Source of the DNA: Patiria pectinifera
Lineage: Eukaryota; Echinodermata; Asteroidea; Valvatida; Asterinidae
Assembly: GCA_029964075.1 (NCBI GenBank)
Contig: CM057146.1
Span: forward strand, 12,171,501 to 12,235,500
Direction of reading: 5' to 3'
Length of the DNA stretch: 64,000 nt
The position numbers and the translations under genes were made by a program. This document shows positions 34,601 to 49,600 of this stretch, in pieces. Position 1 is the stretch's first letter. Each line of letters starts with the position of its first letter. The notes beneath the pieces were generated by a model, which did not search any database, had not been told where the DNA came from, and was given only the letters and a program-made list of their open reading frames with translations.

Positions 34601-37600
34601 GTCTAAGAGGCTCTGAAAACTGGTAAAAAAGCGTCCTCTCTTAATCTAATGGCGTGTGCAATATGTGACCTGTTCTGTCAAAATCAGACTTTTCTGGGCA
34701 TAAGGTCAAAAATGAGATTTTTGCATATTGTTAAAATATGTTCTGTTTCCATTTAATAGGTGGTTTAATTTTTGAAACCGGTCATTCCTGTGCAAAGTTA
34801 TGCTATTTTGAAGTTCATTGGGTCGAAAAGTAGAAAACAGAGAAAATGAACACGAACATCACAAAACAGACATTTCTTTAACTGATATACCTTAACAAAT
34901 CATCAAAAATACTATAATTAGAGATCAAATTAGGGTTTCAAACTTTTATAGTATATTTTAGACATGCTCGAAATTACAAATATGCAAAAATTAGAAAATA
35001 GAAAAAAAATCACCCCCACAGCGTTTTTTGGCCCTATCTCAATTTCAACCTCTGCCCAGAAGCGTCTGCTTTTGACAGAGCAGGTCACATATTTGAAAGA
35101 TAGCATGTATAATATTCTAATGATATCGTGTGTATATTGCAATGCTACTGTGTGTGATATCATAAGGATACTAGTTCTCTAGTGAGTCGATCTCATCTTG
35201 CTGTCGCTTCGCTGACGCCTCACGTTTCTCCCGTGCATACTTCCTCAGGTCACTGATCCGAGCCTTCTGGATGTTCAGCCCATCTTCAAAGAGCTTCTTG
35301 AAAATCTGCTCACGAAAGGAGACAAGATACAGTGATCTGTTTAAATTCGGCACATGTCTTGAAAATTGAGCGTTTTGGGGTTCATTTGCACGTTCAATGT
35401 TAAATTGCTTGGACTAATTGAACAGTTCAAACACAACATCATTTAGAAATGGCCTTATACAGGTAAAATCTGGTTTAGAATAGTTTTGATGTCATTGTCC
35501 CTGAGCAGAATAGTTTTGATGTCATTGTCCCTGAGCAGGGCACTTTATAGCAATCACATCTCATCTTCTCAGAGAAAATTACATAGTTTATATACAACAC
35601 CACTCGGCAACTGCGGTCTTATTCGGGTAATATGTGGTTCTGGCACAGTTTGATGTCATTGTCCCTTAGCAGGGCACTTTATAGCAATCACATCTCATCT
35701 TCTCAGAGAAAATTACACAGTTTATATACAACACCACTCGGCAACTGCGGTCTTATTCGGGTAATAATTGGTTCTAGAGCAGTTTGATGACTTTGTCCCC
35801 TAAGGACAACTTTAATACTGCAATTGCTTTTCATCTGCTCTGAGACAACATCATTTTACCAGTTGTTCAAGATGGAGCCTTTATCAGGGCCATTCTATAA
35901 ATTTTGGATTATCTTTTTTCCTGTCCTACATCCGACACCTACAATGTAATCATTCTGATGCACTCCTTAATGAAATCGTCCTCCAAGAGTGATTATGTAT
36001 AGGAAAAACCCTACCCAACAATAAAATACAATTGTTTGAAGTAGTCCTTGATGCTACGTGAATGGCAAATTACAAAGTACCAAGGTAACAGGGACAGGAC
36101 AAATGGCACACTTGGTCCCTAAATTTATAGAATGGCTCATAAATTATAAATTTGGGCGATTCACAATGCATGAGCCACCATGAGTTTGCCATGGAGACTT
36201 CATTTTTCAGTGCATTGTGGGAGACGGTCGACAAATTCGCAGACGGGACATTTGAAATTGTTCGTTTTTCCCAAGTCAGTAGTTTCTTAAGTGTATGATT
36301 CGAGTATCTGTTTGCTCTTTTCTTTGCTTTTGATCAATACCTTTTTTTTTTGTAAGGCGGCAGAACGCTATACCCCAATCTATAACAAATTAGCTCAAGT
36401 TGTCTACTGACACTCATTCAGATGGGCCATGTTTTGTCGACCGTAAACTTGAAAAATAGACTCTCCATGGCAAACTCTTAGTGGCGCTCTGCATTGTGAA
36501 TTGCCCAAATTGATAGGAAGTGGACACTGACCTGCTCTTCCCTGGTGCGTCTCTTGACCATGCGTGACTTGGCCCGCAGCTGGAACTCATCATAGTACCG
36601 TCTGGCGCGGGCATTCACCTGCCGCTGCTCCTGAACACGACCCTGCATGGCTCGCTCATTGGTCCTCCTTTCTTTGATCTCTCGCTACCGAAAAAAGGGT
36701 GCTAATTACATAATGTTGGATGGCTTTGAGAGGGATACAGGAATATATTGCACAAGCTGCAACAATATTGACGAGTGCAATATTCAGTATTAAGTTTTGC
36801 CCTTTACAAGTATAAACACTGTATACTCAGTGTGTTACCTCCAGACTCGAAGCCACCACCTCCTGCTTTCTAAGGCAGACGTCTCACTTTTTGACCACCG
36901 AGACCAGGGGATCAACCGAAAAAAGAAAGCCATCCAATATTATAATTTTCATCAGGCTGACTTGATCCACAAGAAATAGATTTCTAAACATTTCGTAAAA
37001 TTATTCTTTGCTTAGCGAAGCAAATTTCATGCCTGACAACTGTGACTTTCTAAGCTCTCCCCTGAGCGGGAACCAGTAAAATATTAAAATGCCCGGATGA
37101 AGATAATATAAAAATAATACTGTCCTCATCCGGGTACTTTTACTGAAATCATATTGCAGTCACCCGGGTACTTTTTACGAAAGCAAACAATAAGCTGATA
37201 TATGTTTATCACCGGAAGCCTGATTTAAAAATACTACATGAAGGATACAGTTGGTGAAGTGGTACTCTCCCCCACGTATGTTTGTGCCTGCCACTTATTT
37301 TATCTATTGTGCCCAGGTAGCCCACTCGAAGCCATCAGCATTTGTCCCTTAATAAGGCTTAAAAGCGGCATGACATAATCAGTCTTTTCTTCCTGTAATT
37401 TTTGTTTCAATAGGTCTATTGATGCTCCGTATTCAAATGACGTAGTCGTCTTTTCGCAAGCAGTGATTTTCGTTGATAACGATTTTTTTTTCCCCTAAAA
37501 ATCTTGAGTTTTTAGGAATAAGTGAGACCTATGGAAGTGAAGCCAGCAAAGTCAATGTTCCCTTCCAGGTGATGAATAGGGAGCTATTTTTTTATTCACA

Positions 37601-40600
37601 ATTATTGATTTGCTCCTTATGCAATTTATGCACGGTCAATTGTCAAGGCAAAAAAAGGCAACGAAAATTCCTTTAAAAAAAAAGTAGCCCGGTTGATTAT
37701 ATGGTGAGTTTTATTTGAAACTTACTTTGAGTATATATTTGCGGGGTATAACTTTGAGAAAACTCATATGATAGAACATTTTATGCCACCGTAGCGCCAG
37801 AGTTTGTTGGTAAAATGTCGCCAACATGCAAAGACTAGTGGATGTCTCACACTGCGCATGTGCAGCAAGTAAGCCCGTAAGTGAATTAAGTGACTACACA
37901 GGCAATACACTATGAACATACATGCCTCGCCTTCCATCACTGTGACCAGCGTCTGAATCCTGCTGGAGCCAACGTGAGTTTTCCGCAGAAATGTTATCAG
38001 GGGTTTTCCTCCCACCTCTAAAACTGTCAATTCCTTGCTCCCCTCCTACCAGGGGGCCCAATACCAGAGATAACTTGATAGATCCAAGGTGAGACACTTT
38101 GTCTTGCAATTTAACTAAGTCTTGCTTATTAAAGAGGGTTCCAAATGAGACTAACCATTCTCTGGTTGTGGCCCAGCTCTTTCTTCATGATTTTGAGAAG
38201 GGTCTCCTGCCGTCTCTCTGCATCCTCCATCTGAAAGGGACAAAAAGGAATCAAACCAGGAATATTATTCTGAATTACACTTATGCATGTGAGACAAATA
38301 CTTTTGCTTAATAGGCGCACAGTGGACAAGGGCGCTATAACTAAGCCCACTGCACAAGAGAGCTACGTGCGTAGCAAAAAGTCATTCAAGGCCGTTTGCT
38401 CAGCACGTAGCTCACAAAATATGACCATGTGCGGTGAATTTTTGCTGAATTTTCTACCTCGCGAGGCCGTGAGGCGAAAAACTCAACGTGTGCGGTCAAC
38501 CTCAGCCAAGTGCTGAGCTAAAAAGATTAACTAGCCAATGAAAGCACATTATTCATTAGTCGGTCACGTGATTTAAGAAAACGGGGACAAACGCCAGCAG
38601 GCTTTAGTAGATTTCGCACAAAAATATCTTAAAATCACGTGTACAGAGTACAATGATTTCATTGGCTAGTTAATCTTTTTAGCTCAGCACGTAGCTCAGG
38701 TTGACCGCACATGGGGAGTTTTTCGCCTCGCAAGGCGAAACAAAAATCAAATAGGATAGCCTCATGGCCTCACAAGGCAGAATTCTCAGCAAAAATTCAC
38801 CGCACACGGGAATATTTTGTAAGCTACATGCTGAGCAAACGGCCTCGAATGACTTTTCGCTCAGCACACAGCTGTGCAGTGGCTGATAGTTTGCACCTTG
38901 TTTATTTTTTTTCATGATAGATGAGGGAGGATATGTGCATGGAAGCCCAGTTACCTTGAGCTGGGTCTTGGTCTTCTTGTATTTCTGATCCAGGCCCATC
39001 TTGGTCAGCTGCTCCATCTGTCGCATCTGCTTGGCCCACATGTCGTGGGCCGTCTGGGGCGAGACGTGCAGGAAGGGAAACTCCTGCATGACGGTGGGCA
39101 GCATCTCATCGTCGCCGATACTCACTGGAGAAAAGACGGAGGAACAAAAAGAAGGGTCAGTGGTGAAGACAAAGAGCTCTGACTGGACGAGGGGTGAATG
39201 CTCACTGGATACTCACGAGGAAAGAAAGAAGGAAAAGGGATATTCACAAGGAAGTCAAATGAAGAACTGCCAGGAAATAGGGGTGTGCATTTACGGGTAG
39301 TACAGAAATCGGGTACCTGATTAAAAAAAACCCAAAGGTACTCGGGTACTCGTTAAAGAAACCCAACCCCAAAATATAAATCTCGGAACTTGCTGTTCAC
39401 AAGTGTGGACAGTGATGAGCTCTTTAACTTTACGGTGTAAATTGCATTTTCGCAAGCACAAGAATAGTGAATCTGTTCTGTTTTTCCATGTACCCTGGTT
39501 TTCATTTTAATAATAATTCATAATAACACGTTCTTCAATAGCCCATTTCAGGACCGTAGGAGCTCTCAATGTACTTGACAATTCATAAACAAGTACCTGT
39601 AGTCTGAGCAGTCTATTGGAAACTATTTTCAAAGAAGTGTGTTTTAAGGCATTTCTTAAACAATTCCAGATCAGCAATTGAGCGCAGTAACAGTGGGAGA
39701 GTGTTCCAAAGTCTAAGGCCTCCACATGCGAATGCTCTTTCACCATAACTCTTCATTTGTCCAGGGTTAATAGTAAGAAGGTGCTGGAAAGACAATCTTA
39801 GGGGCCTTGATGGGATGTAAGGTACAAGTAGTTCTGGGATGTAGGCTGGACACAGATCACTGATAGCTTTGCAGATGATGAGAATGACCATATATTGGAT
39901 GCGAGACTGTACTGGCAACCAGTGCAGATTTTTAAGGACAGGTGTTATATATTCACTCTTCTTAGCTCTTGATACCAAGGGAGCGGCAGAGTTCTGGATC
40001 CTCTGCAGTTTGGAGATTCTTTCTCTGGATTTCCCAGTTAAATAAACAAATAACAAAGGACGCTCTCAAAAGGACGCTCTCTGTGAAAGACAAAGGACCA
40101 TCAACAGTCATCAGGAAAGGCAAAGATTGCTCACTTTGGGTATGACAAAGATACTAGCAAAAAGAAAAAGGATAAGTCCCTCTGAAAGACAAAGGAAGAA
40201 GGATTATCCCTGTGATGAGAATACACAAATGTACATCTTTGTAGTCCTATCATCCAAACTCTGGGAACCAGAACGTTGAACTAAGAGGGATACTCACATC
40301 GCTTGTGTCTGTGCATGGTGGGACTAGCTGAGGCGCTGCGCTTGCGTTTAGACCTGACGGGGCCCCTTGAGGTGTTGCGTGACGGTCTCTCTGCTGTCAC
40401 TTTGTCTGAAAGAATAACATGCATTTCTATAAAATCACAACACGATAATATCATTCACAACACTGATGCTTGTTATAAATGATAAAGCCTTTCAAATAGT
40501 CTCTTATGGTTTTTGCTAGAAACCTTCAGGTATCATCCAATATCTTTCAATGTGCTGGTCCCCAGTTGCACATTTTTTTTTTTGCACTTGAAACTTCCAA

Positions 40601-43600
40601 GAAGCATCTATCCCCATGCAATGCATCTACCCCATTCTTCCAAAACCTCCTGGGAGGGGGTTCGAAGGATCTGGGGGTTAGGAAGAAATGATCATCCAGA
40701 AGGAACACTTGTAGATTCTACTGGGGGCAGCCTAAGTACAATTCGGAACAAATACCAATGCTTGGGAACAGCCAATTTCAGCCGGGAACTCACTTGGAGT
40801 ACTGGCTGCTAGTTCAAGTTCAGAATGCCTGAGGTAATGAACTTGGAATATCAACCTATAGTGGAATCCACCGAACAAATATATATTTTTTTGGTGGTGG
40901 TGCTACACTTGCACACATGCCGCACGCATTCTTAAACAGGAGGCACGCCCATTTTGGTAGCACTATTGGTAGAAGGAGCCCTACATGCATGCGTACAACC
41001 TCAGTGCGACTCACATGAGCCTGGGTTCATCAAAGTGCCACCACAGTGCCACCACAGTGCCACCTCAGAAAATGGCTGTCACCGAATTAGTCTACTTTCT
41101 TCTACTCAGGAAATGAAATTTGCATGGTGACACCTTTGAAAACTACAGGTACTTCAGATTCTGTACGCCAGAGTTCATATCATTAGCTAAAGAAATAAAC
41201 ACAATAGTAATACATACTGCTGTATTTCTGTGCTGGCTGGTACCTGCTGGTCTTGGGACCACTGAAAACCTTTCTGTATTCTGTGTCCTGAAAAAGGATC
41301 ATTTTTATTAAATATATTAAGTCCGACTTGCAGACAGATGAGACACAGGGATAGTAATCAAATAGAAAAATAGTCCTGAAAAAACCTTTCTAGTCTGTGT
41401 GTACTTGTTCTACATAACCCCGACACACAAAGGGAGAACAACAGATCCTTTCAGTCCTCGGGCGTTGGGTCTTTTGTTCAAAATGGTCCTCTGTAGTAAG
41501 TTTGCATGTCTATGGGAGAGTGGTGTATTACAGGGGCAAAGGGAAACACAAAACATTGTCCTCGGGAGTATAGTAAAATATGACTGTCTGTACTTCTCAG
41601 CTGAAACTAACAAACGCGGATTTCATACGAAAACTGGTATAAAAACTTCAGGCCACGAACCACTTAATACTGGACAACATTTAGGCTTTTATATGAAACT
41701 TTAGCTCAGCAAATTGTGGTGCTAGTTTACCTGTTTATCTAAGACTCTCTTGTTGCGGTCCAGTTGCTTCTTGAGACCGCTCTTCGCTTCGTCTAAGTTG
41801 CTCTTATACACATAGCGCAGAACCTACGAAAAACCAAAATCACTCATTGTTATTGAACCTTACATCTTTGAACTGTACATGTACTTCAGAAGCATCATCT
41901 AAAATCAGCATGACTGTGGGAGTTGCATTATGTCCTTGGTCAAGACACTTTTCTCCAGCTAGGAGTAAACAGGAATCTAGAGGGGGTAGAGATGGTTATT
42001 CACTATTAAAAATATTGACTTATTATTGATTTATTTACTAAATTAGCCACCTACTAAGGTGTGGACTACGGTACATTTATATCATTAATGGTTAAAATAT
42101 AGAAACACCTTCAATAAAGTGCTCTGTAAATCAATGTTGCTTGTGTTGAACAATTTTATTTGGACTTTATTTGTGTGAAGGGAATCACTATTGCATTGTT
42201 AGTGGCTTTTCAAACTTCAACTTTGTTCAACGCTTCAGCCATGTACATCAGCTTCATGCGCTGAAACTATTCAGTTACATTTAGCTCACTTTCCTACTAC
42301 AGAGACACCCAAATCGTCTAGTGCGAGGCCAAATTTTTAGGGTACTTTCACTACAACTGTTTCAAATATTTTGGAATCCAAGTTGAAGCCAAAATCAAAT
42401 CTGGAGAAGAAGCCACGATTTAGAAAATGGCTAGGATATATGTGATGCGATCAAGCTAAGTGAGTCGTTTGTCGACCCTGGTCAATTTTTTTTTGACAGA
42501 TTTGAAACGAGCACAATATCAGCATTGCTGCTGTGAAAACCGCATGTTGGTACTCGTTTAGCTTGATTGCATCACATACACAGTTGCAATCTTGGTTAAA
42601 GAGGTTGTGGAATGCTCAAAGACATTTCCGTCATTTTTTTGGGTATATGTAGCCTGGTGTGATGAAAACAAAACGACTATTGTTTCTGTCATGAAATGAG
42701 TACAAAAGGTACTTTTGAGAGCTGTTTTTCAGGTCCTGTTTCGACCCGAACGTGCAATTTGTGTAAAAGTCGTCGTTGCGGGCAGCAAACAAAACATAGT
42801 AAATCGTGACGTAATAAACAGGACTCGTATATGCTACTCTGCATCGGGAGTCCTGTTTATTACGTCACGATTTACTGTGTTTTGTTTGCTGCCTGCAACG
42901 ACTACTTTTACACAAATTGCACGTTGGGGTCGAAACAGGCATAACAGGACTTGAAAAACAGCTCTCAAAAGTACCTTTTGTACTCATTTCATGACAGAAA
43001 CAATAGTCGTTTTTATTTCATCACACCTTAGGCTACATATACCCGAAAAATGACAGAAATGTCTTCGAGCATTCCACAACCTCTTTAAAATGCACAAGAT
43101 GCCGACCTCCTTCTGTCTGGCATGCTTCTTGTTCTCCTTATTCAGCCGCTTCCTGATCCTGCTCATGGGTCCCGTCGCGTCTGCCTCCAACGCCTCCTCA
43201 AACCGCACCCTCTGGCTCCGGCTGCTGGGCACGGGCAGGAGCACGCTCTTGGGTCTGGGCTGAGCGCGCTTCTTCTTGGCCGCGCCAGCTGGCTTGCTGC
43301 GCGATCGCAGGTGGTAAGGTTGGTTCTCCGGCTCCCTGACGGGGTACCGGTGGAGGTCGTCTATGACGTGAGATGCAGGGTAGCTGGTAGCCCGTTGGTA
43401 ATCCACTGCTGTGTCGCTGCATTGGGATAACAGGTCCGAGTCCGCTTCGCTGTCACTACTTTCATGCCTGCAAGAAATCAATATCGAAAGTACAAAACCA
43501 ATGCTACAAACGTTCTCTGACTTTCATATTTCAGACTGAAGGCGCATTTTCAGTCAAAAAACTATATTCCGAATTATGCAGTATTCCTCCTGAAATGTTC

Positions 43601-46600
43601 CCTTGCCAAGTTTTCAGACAATCGCTAAGTTATGGAAAAGACGAAGATATAAAGGTTATTTTCCTTTGTTGTGCTGAACAAAATCTTGGACAAAAAAGAG
43701 TCTCAATGAACATGAAACAATTCCTGTTGGAAGTGTTGTTTAGTCTATCTTTCCATCAGTTGTCAAAATAATAATAATACCGGAGTCTTATATAGCGCAC
43801 GTATCTACCAACAATAGGTACTCAAGGCGCTGGAAATTATGTCTATTTTTTTTAACGACAGGTAATGGAAGTCTATGAGAAATACAAGACCCATTATGTA
43901 GCACCTTTATAAAGAGTATACAAGGTGCTGCGGTGCATATTGCAGCCACTGTCAGAAACACCGTGCAAACCCCTTCTCTTAGCGATAAGTGTTACTGTGT
44001 TCTTTAACGTGCATTGCACAACACACGGGACCTATTGCTTTACGTCCCATCCGAAGCAATAATGGCAAAGTGCCTTGCTCAAGAGCACGGACAATGTTCC
44101 CCGTCAGGATTTGAACCCGTGTACCACGGCACATGAGTCGAACACCGTAACCATTTGACCACAGCCCCCCCCCCCCCACATAAGAGATTCAGGAAACACA
44201 AAAGAATCTTACGTGAACCGGGATGCGACTGGTCCTAGCTTCTCATGATAGAAGGACCGTTGAGATCGGCCCCTCTCCTCATAATCGTCCACAAAAGCCA
44301 CTCGTCTTGGCCGAGGTGGCAAGTCCTCTTCCTGCCAAACAACAGAAGGGTAAAATGGCGAATTTTGGAAAACTTTTCATAAGCTCAATTCTATTATTTT
44401 CTTCTTTTGTTTTAACAATTACCCCGATCTCACTGAGAGAGAATCCAGTTGAAATAAGTAGGCCATTGAGAGTCCAACACCACTATCATATGATTCTAAA
44501 ATGTAACAAACATTCTATGAAATTGCTGTAGTATTTGCTCACTTGAAAAAGGAAAGAGCCTTTACAACAGTTTTTTCAAACAATATATTTTTGGTTTATT
44601 TCATTCCTTGATTTCTTGGTGTTTAAATAAAACAAAAAGTTGCCAAAAAAACTATGTCAGCCCTAATGTAAACCATACACAGAAATGTTTTATTAACCGG
44701 ATGTAGCTAAGGACCATGCAAAAGATTGTTGAGAGGTGTTTTGTAAAGACAGAAAAGACAACAGGATTTTTTAAAATTTATTTTTTATCCATTTATTATT
44801 ATATTTTTGTTTGACTTGCCGATAAAATTTTTTTAGGGTCGCGGTCTAAAAATAGGGTAGGTCGGGTAATCGGAAGCAGAACTATTCTTTCTTTTTTTTG
44901 GCCCAACGCTGAATGTCCCACTGCTTTTTTATGAGAGTATTGTGTACTCGCATGAACAGATTCTAATCCAGATGCAATTGGGAAACTCACAGTTTTTCTC
45001 TCAATAATATCCTGCTATCAAGACATTTCATATGGCAGGTTGCATTAGCACTTGAGCAGGTCAGTATTACTTGCAATGAAATGGAATCTGATGGGCGTAC
45101 AAATGTTCAAAGTCCTTCCATGGTAATTAACCCTAGATAAACACAGGCCCGATGAGGCATTTTGGCCCGTTCAGACTCAACTTTACTCTGTCAAACCAGT
45201 CCGGGCACGTGATCACTGTACACACACAGGGCCCCAGCGAAAGGAGAACTATTTTGTAAACTATTGTGCAAAGCAGCTGCCCCGAGATGGATTATCTGAA
45301 CAATAGCTAGCACAATGCTTTCTGCCATTGAAGGGGGCCTCCATGATAGTATTGATAGCGTTTGCGAAATGGTCTATTCTTTATGCACAATAACAAGTTG
45401 AACCAAACATGTGCGCTTTGAAACATAGTGGAAAGCGCATTATAAATGTTGTAAGTTATTATTATAGTTATAGTTATAGTTATTTCAATACCTCTCTTCT
45501 GTCTCTCAGACGGCTGCTCAGCCAATCTTCAACATCTTCCATCTTGACGTTCCTCTGTCGTCTCCCCGTTGACTGGTACCCGTCTGTTGAGGTCCCGCCC
45601 TCGATTGAAACCCCGCCCCTTGTTACAGCGCTGCTAGCTGGTCTGCGCCCGGAGGGGGCCGGGTAGGTGGACCGTAGTGTGTCTGGGTAGGTACGTCCGA
45701 GTCTGTAACGGGTTGTGTCGGGGATGCCTATGTCATCGTGGTATGTGAAACGGTCGTGCCATGACGGCGCATCTGAGGTCAAGAATTTTCAATCGAAATT
45801 TAATTGAATTTTGTTACAGATTTTTAGCATCAATTTTTACGAACACCTTTTGATGCAACTATTACTCCATAGAAATAAGGTTTCATTTAACCAACGTTGT
45901 ATTATTATCGGTTTAACATTTTTCAAAAGTATTTTGTATGAGGTCAGACACAAAAAAAAAAAGAACTTCCTATTACACAAGACTTTCAACTGTGGTTGAC
46001 CGAGGAAATTGATTGGAGCAGGATCTGAACAAGTGGTGGGAGAAATCAGAGATTTTAAAATCCGAATATTCTTACTTTTTTTAAAAACCAAATAACGGTT
46101 ATCTGATTTCATTGGATGTTCCCATCCAGCTCACAAAAAGTGACGAGTGAGGTGCCACATGAAATGTCCTCCCACTGACTGGGTATAATTGGCAGGATTC
46201 AATGACCACTGAGCCTTTACAAAAACACTCCAAAACTGTCATGTTGAGGGGAAAAAATGGATAAGAACTCTTGGATAAGTCGAATGGGCAGGCTATTCAT
46301 ATACAAAGAAGACCACTAGCAAATGAATAAAGTTACAATCAGAGACCATAGAGCAAATTTGGGGAGGTTCTAGTTGTTCTCTTTAGCCTATGTCACAAAA
46401 AATGGAAGGCTTAATCAAAGATTGGTTTTAAATATCCGGTTTCCAAAATCGACATGTGGAATTCGAACAGAATGTTAAAATATCTGGCTTTAAATCCCAC
46501 CCCTCATCTGAACCCCAGACCGCCAGAATACTGCGCTAGCTCTCTACCAACTGAACTATGGACCCAATGATTTAATGTCTTTGTTCAAGGGCGCTTGTCA

Positions 46601-49600
46601 GAAGCCGTTAGTCATATGTGTGCCATGAAGCAGGTGTGCCACGTAGCCAGGGATCACGTCCAAAGTCATGCGTTAGCAACATGCTCCAAATCTTTAAAAT
46701 GATGGAGCGCAGTGGCCACCTGGTCTGGGGCACTGAGTTTGTTGTGTCTGCGGGTAATACTGCAGGTTGTGGGGAGTCTAGCCTGCAGCTATGGCGCTTG
46801 TGCCCTTGGGCAAGGCACAGTCACTCATTGCTTCTCTCCACCCAGGAGTAATTGGGTACCTGTGGGGCAGAGATGGTTATTGTGATTGATTGTAGCTGCC
46901 TTGCGCCGAAATGGCAGCATCGAGCTGTATACTCCCCAGGGAGCTGAGATGGTATTTGGTATGTTTTATTGGTCCAATGATCAGGGGTAATAACGATGTA
47001 AAGCACTTTGATCTTAGTTAAAAGCCCTATATAAGAACCCGTTATTATTATTATTATGGGTAAAACTAATTTGCCAAATCGAGGCAAAATTGCATGGCTC
47101 AAAATAGCTCACCTCTGAATTCTTCTCTCTTGCCAAGTTCCCTTGGCGGTGAGTGTTTGGCAGGGGACGTCTGCTCTGAATCAGGGGGTCTGGAGACTGT
47201 GGCATGTGGGGGTGATTTGGGGCGTGCTGGGCTGGTCGGAAGGCTCTTGCTAACTGGAATAGAATCAAATATTCAGGTAAACATAGCAAACCAATTTGGA
47301 AAAAATTTCAATGACATTGCATGCCTTACATGCATATGAGACTGACTGTGACCGATCGCTCCATGAAATGCAAGGGAATTCCCCCACAATGAGAAACCAT
47401 GGGGCACTTACAGCTCATTTTCTTTGTCATGATGATGCCGGCAATCGTGGACGCCCCATTGTCCCTATTCCTCTTTCCTTAGTTTGTACTCTAACTTTTT
47501 AGCGACAGCTCTCATTGGTTTTGTACACGGTTTGAGATCGTTGACGTTCGGTCAATCGTGGACGTATTGTTTGCGCCCCAATTCTTTTGTCCTACGTCCA
47601 CGATTGCCGGTGTTTACATACTCATGCTTACACAGGCATAGAAGTGGGGTACTTCCTTTGTTCTCGTGTACTAAAATTTTGCAATGTCGCACACTTATTT
47701 CAAAATGCTCTTATTTTAACCAGAATTAATTTCCTGGGCTGAAATTCGGACTTAATATCCCTTTTCTAAAACTCTTCCATTTGCAGACAGATCAACCCAC
47801 CTTGGAAATTCCCAGTTTTTGAGTAAAATCCATATATCTATTTCATGAAAAACTTGTGGGGTACAAAAACGGTACCCCGCAAGTTGGTGGGCATTCCTTG
47901 AGGGGTACCTCCCATTGTTCCGGTACCCCATAAGGAAGTGTTTATACGTTCATACAAGTGTGTATTTCCCTGCAATCGGGGACCCCCTATTTTGACCTCT
48001 TTTGTTTGTACCCTAACATTTTCGGAAGACCTCCCATATGTTTTGTACACGATCGCCGAATTGGGGACCTTCGGTAACTGGGGACCCTATTGTCCTCTAT
48101 TGTTCAACGTCCCCTATTGAATGCAGAAACAAACACACACACCCAAGGATTCCACCGTGTTTATACTGGTGCACATGGTACACTGGTACCGCAGCTACCA
48201 TGTGTACACATTGGGGTTATTGGGGATCACAGACTGTGCGAATGCCCTTGTTGACAAGTTTGAGCTGGATTTAACAAAGCATTTCATCCTTTTCTATTTT
48301 ATTTGATTTAATTTTCATTCGTTGAAATGTTCTGCCTGTCATTTTCAGTGGTACATTGATCTAAAGTGCACTCTCTTAAATAATGGGGTCGGGTTGACCA
48401 GGCCTAACTGACCCGAAACATAGATAGAAACTAAATTTTAAACGAAATCGATCTGAACTCCCAAATCCGACCCGACCCGAAAAAATTCAAACAAAAACCA
48501 AACGGAACCGATCCGAAACCGTACTGACCCGAAAAAAACCCAAATATCTGTGTCTGCTTTTTCTGCCTGAACTGACCCGCGTCGAGTGAAAATCGCAGTC
48601 TCTCAGTAACTAATCATACGGTACGGTATGGTGAAGACTCCTATAACATTACCTACTGCTGGGCCTACGCATTATAGACTGTGCGGGATAGACTGCAAAC
48701 TGCATGCGCATTCACGCGTTGGGTTGACGGTGGTCGTACCATTCCGTTCTCTGGTCATACTAGGCACAGTAAAACTCTGCAATAGTATTTCACTGCTTGA
48801 ATTTCCAAACTGCTTCTATTTTTGTTTTAGGCATATTTCGGGTTTTTCACAAGATGGTTTAGCCAACCTGACCCAACACCAGAAAATCACAAACTGACCC
48901 GACCTGACTACAATGATGAAAAACCGAACCAACCTGACCCGAAGTTGGTTTCATGTCCGGTTAGTTTCGGCTTCCCGGATTTGCACAACATAAGTCCTAA
49001 GTCACATTCAATCAATCAAACAATCAATCAAAAGAAATTTATAAAGCGCCAAAATCGAAAAGTTTGCTCTAAGGCGCTGATGGGGCACCAAAAGGAAGAA
49101 AAAATTGTTGATGGTACACCTCCTGTGAAAACATTGGTGAGATGTAGGGACAATAAGTTGATAACATTCATGGGACACGCTCCACAGACCTGGTTGATGA
49201 TAGTGATGGTGCGTGTGCACGTGATGCTGCTGCCGACCGCCACCCTCCCTTAGACTCCCTGACAGGCTGTCCATACTAGAAGCCGGTCTGTTTGTGATGA
49301 AACCAGCAGGCCTGGGTCTCATCCCGAGGGTGTCAAACTCACTAGGGGGACGGTTGGTTAGGGGCTTGGGCCACGACACGGAAGAGAAGGAACTGCTGGT
49401 CAGGTCCTGAGGAATGTATGGGAAGAAAAGAAGACAAAGTAAATTAAGTTTAGATTACTGGGGCGCGTTTTGGCGGTCATAACCAAGAATTGGTTCGGTG
49501 GTTTCTCTTTGGTTAATTGTTTAGGGGATTTGAGTACTACATGATCATGCGTAATTCTAACCCAATTAAAATTGCCGAAGAAATTCACCGACAAGAAACT

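Larger units (their letters stand above)
335..48385. repeat. large inverted repeat (palindrome) of about 25 kb and 22 kb arms around the gap
   Basis: The left arm (about 335-25527) and right arm (26584-48385) are reverse complements over exons, introns and intergenic DNA. Matched points: exon 8 at 963-1103 and 47113-47253; exon 11 at 4769-5129 and 43107-43467; exon 20 at 20683-20847 and 31683-31847; a MITE at 22935-23456 and 28654-29178. From exon 8 to the last matched base the left arm is about 24.6 kb and the right 20.7 kb. The listed left-only insertions minus right-only sequence account for about 3.8 kb of that difference. Confidence 0.95.

Noticed and set aside
43122-43430. 102-codon frame antisense to CEP95 exon 11 (also 4806-5114)
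   Set aside because: It is the shadow of a GC-rich coding exon on the opposite strand.
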